Origin: Centrapalus pauciflorus
Taxonomy: Eukaryota; Streptophyta; Magnoliopsida; Asterales; Asteraceae
NCBI GenBank assembly: GCA_020465985.1
Contig: JAANYP010003850.1
Location: 1,426,001-1,490,000, forward strand
DNA: 64,000 nucleotides
Direction: 5' to 3'
Part shown: one piece after another, positions 51,690 through 64,000 of the stretch
How positions within the stretch are numbered: position 1 is the first letter of the stretch
Layout of the letters: every line of letters starts with the position of its first letter
Notes under the pieces: generated by a model
What the model saw: only the letters and a program-made list of their open reading frames with translations
Databases searched by the model: none
Told to the model about the DNA's origin: nothing
Program-made: the position numbers and the translations under genes

Positions 51690-52045
51690 GATATTTACGT
51701 ACTAGAAGGTACCACGCTTAATAATATTTTTTTAAAATTTTTTTTCACAAACATGTTTTAGTTAACATTATACAGATGATATGTCAATTTCACATATATT
51801 CACATCTCCAAACTCCTTAAAAATGATGTAAACTTACACTTACATAAATTTGAATATATGTGAACGTGCATTTATGTGATGTGTGATTTCATGCACTTAA
51901 AATATTCGAATTTGCGTGAAACTTACATATGATCTGTGTAACGTTAATTAAAACATGTTTGTGAAAAAATTTCAAAAAAGATTATTGTAAGAGTGGTAAC
52001 TTCGGGTGCGCTGTATAATAGGTGGTAATCACTTGAACCTAAATC
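51690..52045. mobile_element. Foldback element family B, copy 2
   Basis: The arms CACAAACATGTTTTAGTTAA (near 51746) and TTAATTAAAACATGTTTGTG (near 51944) pair. The right tip CGGGTGCGCTGTATAATAGG ... CACTTGAACCTAAATCC is the reverse complement of the left tip of copy 1 at 18.37 kb. The left end (near GTACTAGAAGGTACCACGCT) is less certain. Confidence 0.6.
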
Positions 52046-52329
52046 CTGTTATTAATACCATTTAGCGTTTCTTATATATTATTATTATATCCACACAACC
52101 ACTTGTTATTTTATTTCCATCTGTTACATATGATCATTTTTTAAAACTAAATGCCAACACCTCCCATAAATTAAATTGTTTGTCATTGACTTGAAAATAT
52201 GATACTTTATTTATTTAACTTGAAAACAAAATATAAAAGTTATGTACTATAACATCCATCCTTTTTTTCCTCTTAAAATTTCATCCCAAACTCAAATCGT
52301 TATTTTAGAAAAAAAAAATGCGGTCATTT

Positions 52330-52866
52330 TAATTTTTTTTTTTTAACAACAGAAGGGAACTAGTCCAAAGTTTCGGCAATGTCATCACCTCGGACTATAA
52401 ACCAACTAGAATTTTATTAATAAATAAAGCTAGCAAGCTGCTAGATGGAAATACAAAACATGATTAAAAAAGAGTAGAGGGAGTTGAACATCACAACGAC
52501 CAAATTAACGACTTACAATCCTTCCTATATTTTATCCAAATGAACAAGTTGGCATGAATATCGTTCTTGATCAAAGAAGCCGAGACTCTCAAATTCTGAA
52601 ATACCACATTATTCCTGGCAATCCAAATGAACCATAGAAGTCCAATAGCTGCCTTAAAGAATTTTTTTTTTTTTCTTATCTTTGATTTTGCACCTTCCAA
52701 AACCATTACAAGAATTTGATTTAAGGAAATATGCTCATTGCATTATGCTTTAATCCAATAATCATTTCCATAAATTTTTACTCATCGAACAATCATAGAA
52801 GAGATGATCCACCGATTCTACTTCCGAATTGCAAAAAGGACATGAATCCGAATGAACATGTATTCC
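52330..52866 (-). pseudogene. LINE (L1-type) 3' end with zinc-binding RT tail
   Basis: On the minus strand, CPFCNSEVESVDHLFYDCSM followed by SKNLW (a reverse-transcriptase zinc-binding, zf-RVT, motif) is interrupted by a stop. A 71-codon frame then runs to 52491: FFKAAIGLLWFIWIARNNVV...RVSASLIKNDIHANLFIWIK. The 3' untranslated part (GGTGATGACATTGCCGAAAC; T run on the plus strand near 52333) matches the LINE tail at 55.9-56.7 kb. It is 5'-truncated and dead. Confidence 0.8.
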
Positions 52867-53346
52867 CCCTGTCAAGTCAAGTAGATTCTTTCAAGTAGGT
52901 TTTCCGATGCATATTGGTTTTTATATTGAACCTCCCTCTGTATGTATGTATGTAGATGCATTGCGAAACCTAATTTTGATATAGAACCATTAAACCAATG
53001 TCGTCCATAGATTATATAATTTGTATATATGATTGTTTACCACAATACTTAGAAGTCATATTTGGCAAACTGTATAAGCCAATCACCAACTCAAGTTTAT
53101 TTATGATAAAGAAAAATAATGTTGGTGAGAATATGATAATTAAATAAGTGATGAGACATGATCCTCACATAAAACACATGCATATGGTGCATTGGTGCGT
53201 CCCCACCAACACCATTATCATTTGATGGTCCGTCTCCAATTTGAACTTTATGCAACCGATTTAATTATATCATCAATGGGGTCGGAGATCGAATTGGTTG
53301 ATGAAAATTAGAATTTATTTGACGATTGGTAGTTTTATATATATAG

Positions 53347-53924
53347 ATTAGAAAAGGGAAAATGACATTAAGTAGCTCTGAACTTTCGACTTTGTACACA
53401 TTTATGTAGTGAACTTTTTTTTGTGCACATTTGGTAGTCAAAGTTTCAAAATTGTTCCAATTTGATAGTTGGCGTACCTGTTAACCAGTTGCTTCCGGTT
53501 TTGATGCCTATGTGGACAATTTTTTGATGACGTGGCTACCCGTTTTTATATTATACCCGGTTTTATCTATGTGGCAACTCGTTTTTAAAAATCACCCGGT
53601 TATAAACCCGGTTCGTTTTTCATACGATCGATCCAACTTGTAAGAACCGGGTTTATAACCGGGTAATAAAACCGGGTGATTTTAAAAAACGGGTTGTCAC
53701 ATAGATAAAACCGGGTATAATATAAAAACGGGTAGTCACGTCATTAAAAATTTGTCCACATAGGCATCGAAACCGGAAGCAACCGGTTAACAGGTACGCC
53801 AACTAACAAATTGGAACAATTTTGAAACTTTGACTACCAAATGTGCACAAAAAAAAGTTCACTACGTAAATGTGTACAAAGTCGAAAGTTCAGAGCTATT
53901 TGATGTCATTTTCTCATTAGAAAA
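53347..53924. mobile_element. Foldback MITE family C with 9-bp duplication
   Basis: The body at 53356-53915 (560 bp) is an almost complete palindrome: GGGAAAATGACATTAAGTAG...GCTATTTGATGTCATTTTCTC. The arms are close to 90% matched over about 270 bases by eye, meeting near a CGTTTTTCATACGATCG centre with ACCCGGTTATAAACCCGG words. ATTAGAAAA is duplicated at 53347-53355 and 53916-53924. This points to MULE-type transposition. Confidence 0.88.
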
Positions 53925-54186
53925 CTATATTTATTATTTAAAAAGAAAGTGAAAGTGAAAGTGAATATGAAAATGAAAATGTAATTAGTTATAGATTGTG
54001 GAAATGGCATGCAGTATCCATAATACATAGATAGGTAGAGAGGGCAATGTAGTAACTTGACTTGGCTTCCTTAATCCTTCACCAACCCTTCCAACTACTA
54101 TTTCAAACTTGATAAAAAGTTTGGTGGGAAAATGATGGTGAGATAAGAATGCTGAGCTGTTATTAATATTTTATAATTAATTAACA

Positions 54187-54247
<61 letters not shown>

Positions 54248-55091
54248 TTAGTTTGAGTTGGTGATGTTGTTGTTATTTGGTAGGTCTCACCAACCAACCA
54301 CACACACACACACAATTTTTCTCTGATCCTTTTTCCTATCCATTTTCCTACTTGCTTAAATTCACGCTTTCTTAATTTTGCCTCCCTCCTACATATTTTG
54401 AGGCCACATGTAACTACACGCTTCTACACTTTTTTTTTCCCTGTATCCTCCACTTAATTAATTACATGTCTAATTAATGCTTCTTAATTTAAATAATACC
54501 TCCATTATATACCAAAAAAAATAAAAAAAAAATCTACACCCCTGCACAAATCTAATAGATTAAGGTTTTAATTTGTACATAACCTAGCCTCATTATATAG
54601 ATGAACTTCTATACAATTGGACTAGGTAATCTATTGAATAAAACATTGAACAATACACATCATACATGTTGCCACATCAAACAATGATAACCTTATTATT
54701 TACTTAGGGAAATAGTTGGCAGGGGATAGTGGGCTTTAGGTGTGTCAAATTCGTCCCATTCAAACAAAAATGTCAAACGGATTGACAATTAAAAAACAAA
54801 AAAATTTATGTAATATTGAAATTTTCAAAAAACAATTTGTTTAAAGTTTTCTAGAATTATATTTTTTAAAATAATTTATGTTCAAACTTAACTTTTTATT
54901 AGGAGTCATGTATATATAAGTTGGAATCTCATTCATGTATAAGTGGAAATGATTGTCAAATTCATATAAACAAAAAATTTGATAACATAAATAAAATTTA
55001 ACTATTCATCTTTGTTATCAAAATTCAAAACAAGTTAAATTTTAATTACATTTCCTTTGAATTTTTATTCATGAACCAAATGCCCCTTAAG
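53925..55091. repeat. Intergenic with a mirror (ATA)n(ATT)n array
   Basis: A trinucleotide run at about 54195-54250 switches from ATA units to ATT units near 54222, forming a self-complementary hairpin of about 55 bases. (AC)n at 54299-54313. No gene. Confidence 0.7.
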
Positions 55092-55102
55092 AGGGAGGGA
55101 GG

Positions 55103-55187
<85 letters not shown>
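55092..55187. repeat. (GGGA)n(GA)n microsatellite
   Basis: GGGA units lead into about 40 GA dinucleotides with one interruption near 55150. Confidence 0.95.
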
Positions 55188-55190
<3 letters not shown>

Positions 55191-55894
55191 AATGAGGTAT
55201 TGGTGAAAGATTGAGCGGAGGAGTGGATGAATAGAGTTAGAATTTAGTTTTGAGTTTTATATTAGATGGTCTTTTCACGATCTTTTGTCGTCCTATCATA
55301 AATTTCACTTTAATGGCAAGTCCTTTTTGCGCATTGGTTGGAAACTAACCATAGCCTTGGTTAACTTGACAAGGATGCTACAAAATGGTTCTTTGGTTGC
55401 AGATAGTTTTACTTCGTATATAGCCAACTTTGCAATGCCTTTGACTTCGATCAGATGCAAGTCATTTTGGTTTTGCACATGACATTAGGATTCTCTTCCA
55501 TGTTTGAAGTGGTGTAGTTGTCTTGAGGATGTTGGCTTATTCATGGCCGGATTAGTTAAGTGATCATGATAAAGTTTTGTTCATCGATCATGTTTATGAC
55601 GTGATTTTATTGTGGTTCTGAGGGCTCCCCATGTGCTTGTGTTTATACTACATTTGATTTTAATACATAAATAATGTTGTCTGTATAAGAAGTAGTTAAC
55701 AAGATAAAATTCTATAATTGATGATAATGAACTAAATTATGATGATTTATGTAATCTGAATGTAAAATCATCAACGGATTAATTAATATTCATTTTCAAA
55801 AGTTTATATATCAATTTATATGTTTTGTTTCCTGTAGGATGAAGATTAATAGTATTCATTGAATATTGGAAGGCATATATATTGTAAACATCTA
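55188..55894. other. Intergenic, upstream of the LINE tail
   Basis: An open frame at 55285-55482 looks mildly coding-like but is not recognised. It may be decayed transposon sequence. Confidence 0.3.
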
Positions 55895-56716
55895 TTGGTC
55901 GTGGACTGCTGTAATGGAGGCAGAAAGATTGGGGAATAGGATTAGAGAGTTGGAAGAAATGTTGAAAAATGTTGTGGTAAAAGAAGGAAGTGATGGGTGG
56001 AAATGGGAAGGAGATATAACCGGTGTTTATTCGGTAAAATCGCTGAGAGGTATTATTGAAAGTGTTGATTGTCCCTCTACAAGTAGTTGTTGTTTCTGGA
56101 ATAATTGGCTGCCTATGAGGATGAATTGTTTTATATGGAAGCTTGCGAGAAGAAGAATTCCAACGAAGAAGAATCTTAGCTCGAGAGGGATCAATGTTTC
56201 GACAATTTTATGTCCTTTTTGTGAAGTGGAAGATGAGACGGAAGAACACCTCTTTTATTCTTGTCCTATAAGTAAAGAATTATGGAATTGGTTGATGTTA
56301 TGGTGTGATGTAAAAGTGGGACAACATCAATCGATGGAAAATCTAATCGAATTGGTACTAGCTGAAGGAAAGACAAAGTTGAGAAGGAGATTTATAGAGG
56401 CAGCCATTGGAGGTTTAGTATGGATCATTTGGAAAGCAAGGAACAATTTAGTCTTTAATGATATTAAGATCTCGGCGTCAATAATCAAGGATGAACTTCA
56501 AGCAAATTTATTTACATGGTTAAAGTATAGGGCGAAGTATAAGGGATTAGTATGGGAATTGTGGTGCTCTAGTCCATTTTCTGTATTTTGATTTTGATCT
56601 GTAATTTCCGCTAGCATCTTGCTAGTTTTTATTTTTAATAATACTTTTGGATTTCTAGTTGGGGTGATGGCAATGCCGAAGCTTCTGGCTAGTTTTCCTT
56701 TTGCTTTTCAAAAAAA
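55895..56716 (+). pseudogene. LINE (L1-type) 3' fragment with zf-RVT domain
   Basis: The open frame through 56591 encodes the C-terminus of a plant LINE polymerase: RIRELEEMLKNVV, DGWKWEGDITGVYSVKSLRG, then the zf-RVT domain (FWNNWLPMRMNCFIWKLARR...RGINVSTILCPFCEVEDETE, EHLFYSCPISKELW), then RRFIEAAIGGLVWIIWKARN. The 3' part (GGTGATGGCAATGCCGAAGC, ending in an A run near 56710) matches the copy at 52.3 kb. No reverse transcriptase core or endonuclease lies upstream, so this is a 5'-truncated insertion, but its remaining frame is unbroken, suggesting youth. It ends about 395 bp before the PAL start codon. Confidence 0.85.
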
Positions 56717-57110
56717 TATATATTGTTGTAACTATATAATAATATAATTAAATTTAGAAGTACGTTGTTATCAAATAAATAATAGTATGTGCCGTTAAAA
56801 ACTATATATTGTCCCCATTGCAACCGACGACGTGGCATCAGGGATCACCGTTGATTTCCATGACCTATCGGACGGTCACCTCTACTTTTCAACTAACTTA
56901 TTGGCCTGCGGAAGCCAAACACTACTGGGCAAGGGCAACCAATACGTCTTCTATTTAAACACCTTCATCTCCCTCGAACAATCTCAGGAAATTTATAGCT
57001 TTAATAGCTTCATAATTTCCTACCCATAATTTTTTTTTACCAAATACTCAAATCTTTTTCAAAAAATTATTCATTTGGTTCAATTCTTTAAAAAAACTAA
57101 TTAAAAAGAA
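56717..57110 (+). promoter_or_regulatory. PAL promoter and 5' UTR
   Basis: It lies between the LINE tail and the PAL start codon. The patch 56820-57000 is GC-richer than its surroundings and carries a GACGTGGC G-box-like core (56830), a GGACGGTCACCTCTAC stretch (56870), CAACTAAC (MYB-like, 56891), CAACCAATAC (CCAAT, 56937) and a TATA-like CTATTTAAAC (56950), about 160 bp before the ATG. Such MYB/L-box and G-box words are usual in plant PAL promoters. Exact sites are inferred. Confidence 0.5.
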
Positions 57111-61991
<4,881 letters not shown>

Positions 61992-63207
61992 ATGAAGTTA
62001 TGTGGTTTATGGTTTTAATTTATTTGTTTATACTTTTTAATTTAACGCATGCAAAATCTGGTAGAGATGTATACTTGGTGGCTTTTGTAACTTTTGCTGG
62101 ATGATCAAATTGTTATATAAAATAAAGTTTCTTTTTTTTATTTTATATCCTTTAAAAGAATTAAATGTCACACTTTTTTTTAGTAAGAAGTAAATAAGTT
62201 GTATTTGTGAGTGACTATTATTTGTTAGTTTGATTTATTGCAATTTGTGGCAATCATGAATTTCAGCACCTTATTCTTGTCGATATAATTTTATCACAAA
62301 ACTATGACTAACCAACGGATGTAGTGTTTGAGTGTGGAGGTCAAACGATCCCGATAGTTTTTTTATTTTACGTGATATATATATATATATATATATGTAA
62401 TCGAAATCTTTTTTACCCCTATGATTTTTGAATTTGACCTTAATATATTTGTTAGGTTTTTATAAATTCTACACATAAAAAAATTTGTTACAAAATCTAT
62501 GAAAATATACTAAAACCTAATAGTATGTTATCCATTTAATAAATAATTAAAAATACATGTGTATTGAACCTTTATTTATTGTGTCATTTCATTGTTAGAC
62601 ACTTCAAATTTGGGGTTGAACTAGGAATATATTGTTAGTTTTACCTACTTGTTTCATGTGTGTAAGAATTTTTTTTTTTTTTGTTTTAGTCTTTTAGATA
62701 TTAAATTATAATTTCTTTAAGACTTTAAGTGTTTAATAATTAATATTAAGTGACATTTATTAAATTGTTTTAGTTCATTAGACAATATGAATCGATTTTT
62801 AAATTTTTTTTTATCAAAATCCAAATTTCTATCAAGTGGAAGAGCTTTTAATACTTCTCCACAAATTCCACAAGTAATTGTGTAGTTCAATTGATGATGA
62901 AAGGTAAAAAAAAAATTTATCATCAAAATCCAAAAAATTTTTTATCAAAATGATAGTATAATACACGTTTAGAAGGTTTAAAGTTTAAACAATGTATTTC
63001 AACAGTTCATAGGTGTTTTGATGGCACAACTAAGCATGATTAAATAAAATAAACAATACATACTTATTTTAAAGTCATGAATTGGGTTTGAAAACTTCCT
63101 TGATCGAGATATGTTCTGCTAAAAAAAAGATGGAGATATGTTGATCAAGATTCAATAGTCCTTTCTATACCCTTGAAGGGAATTATTGTTATGGATACTT
63201 TAAAGCC
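61992..63207. other. PAL 3' flank and AT-rich intergenic
   Basis: A plausible polyadenylation signal AATAAA sits at 62121-62126, 130 bases after the stop. A short (TA)n lies at about 62374-62396. No further gene is recognised. Confidence 0.5.
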
Positions 63208-63550
63208 TAGGGATGCGTTTAGTTCACGAGAACTAGTTGGTTTTCAATTTCAGTTTTCAAGTTATAGTTTTTAAAAAAACAATGGTTTCTATGAAAAGTG
63301 AAAACTTGTTTAGATGATGAAGTTTTTGTTTTAAGAAAAATAAGATGGGTGATTATAAAATAAGAAAATAGGTTAGGTAATAGAAAAGTAAGAGAGAAAA
63401 AGAGAGTATTATAAAAAAATATAAGGTAGGTAATAGAAAAGTAAGAGAGATAATATGAAAAGTGGTATTTTAAATAGTGAAATGAAAATTTATTAAATTG
63501 TTGTTAAGTAAAGAAATTTTTGAAATTTTTATAAACTAAACGCACCCTAG
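63208..63550. mobile_element. Tourist-like MITE
   Basis: The body at 63211-63547 (337 bp) starts GGATGCGTTTAGTT and ends AAACTAAACGCACCC. The trinucleotide TAG flanks both sides (63208-63210, 63548-63550). The tip resembles the 5019-5345 MITE (GGGTGCGTTTGGTA when read from its right end). No coding. Confidence 0.75.
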
Positions 63551-64000
63551 GGTTGTTAAATAAAACCAAATCGCACACAAATCGGGGGGTTGTTCGTTGA
63601 TTTATTAAAATTTAACCAAACAAATGAATAACTAAGCAAAAGAATTTGTGATCATTTGTATTAATTTGTTAAGACAGTAAACAAATGATAATGAATAACA
63701 AACAAACGACCGTAAATAACCAGACTTTTATAAAAGGTAGTAAACTTTTTATTTTTTCTTAAATTTTAATAGTTAAACAATATGGTATTATTAAAACAGT
63801 TCACTTAATCTTTGTTTTAAAAAAATTATCTTTAATATTATATCCGATGTATATTCATTTTCGTTTTATTAAAATTAAGGAGGTGCAAACTGCAAAGTGC
63901 AAACGCTCTAAATGTGACCGGACCATGAAAAAAAAAAGAAGCAATTCTAAAAGGGATGTTATCGCAACTTTTCACATAGAGGAGGGGCGGTGATGTATTT
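63551..64000. other. AT-rich intergenic at the window edge
   Basis: No supported feature. Confidence 0.4.

Noticed and set aside
56832..57029. 65-codon frame just upstream of PAL
   Set aside because: Lies across the TATA-like region and probable 5' UTR; no motif.

Overview
This window is nuclear DNA of a flowering plant, most likely a eudicot. The three host genes have plant-type GT-AG introns, and their products are plant families: a PH-START-DUF1336 protein, a RING-VWA E3 ligase and phenylalanine ammonia-lyase. The rest is very AT-rich DNA packed with plant-type small transposable elements and long (TA)n microsatellites. An asterid origin is plausible from the look of the PAL protein and the repeats, but that is inference. 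There is no bacterial, organellar or viral gene cluster, no CRISPR array, and no convincing tRNA or rRNA gene.

Layout. 0-11 kb is a repeat landscape: a broken Ty3/gypsy gag, a hAT-type MITE, a Harbinger scrap, Tourist and foldback MITEs, and two tandem-repeat patches. 11.5-16.2 kb (minus strand) holds a complete 19-exon EDR2-like PH-START-DUF1336 gene (722 aa, every splice site located). 16.5-22 kb is intergenic with foldback and hAT elements. 22.1-26.6 kb (minus strand) holds a two-exon RING-H2/VWA E3 ligase gene (703 aa), with a (TA)n-bounded transposon in its 2.4-kb intron. From 27 to about 57 kb I see no host gene, only nested MITEs, tRNA-derived SINEs, a frameshifted PIF/Harbinger transposase and two LINE tails. 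57.1-62.0 kb (plus strand) is a complete two-exon PAL gene (708 aa), whose 2.75-kb intron carries a (TA)n tract and a MITE nested inside another MITE. The right edge holds one more Tourist-like MITE.

The three host genes are separate transcription units, not an operon. PAL feeds phenylpropanoid metabolism, the EDR2-like protein is a lipid-binding protein of a defence/senescence-linked family, and the RING-VWA protein is a probable ubiquitin ligase. From memory, the Arabidopsis counterparts of the first two minus-strand genes (At3g54800 and At3g54780) are close neighbours and PAL2 lies on the same chromosome arm, so the order may be a remnant of ancient synteny.

The best hunting signals are in the repeats. 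Foldback MITEs have perfect 9-bp target duplications. A group of inverted-repeat elements is bounded by (TA)n arrays, as if they target microsatellites. Two insertion stacks can be unpicked from their duplications. Four SINE copies lie within about 5 kb. One 21-bp minisatellite reads as an open 7-residue protein repeat. All calls come from reading the sequence; no database search was run.
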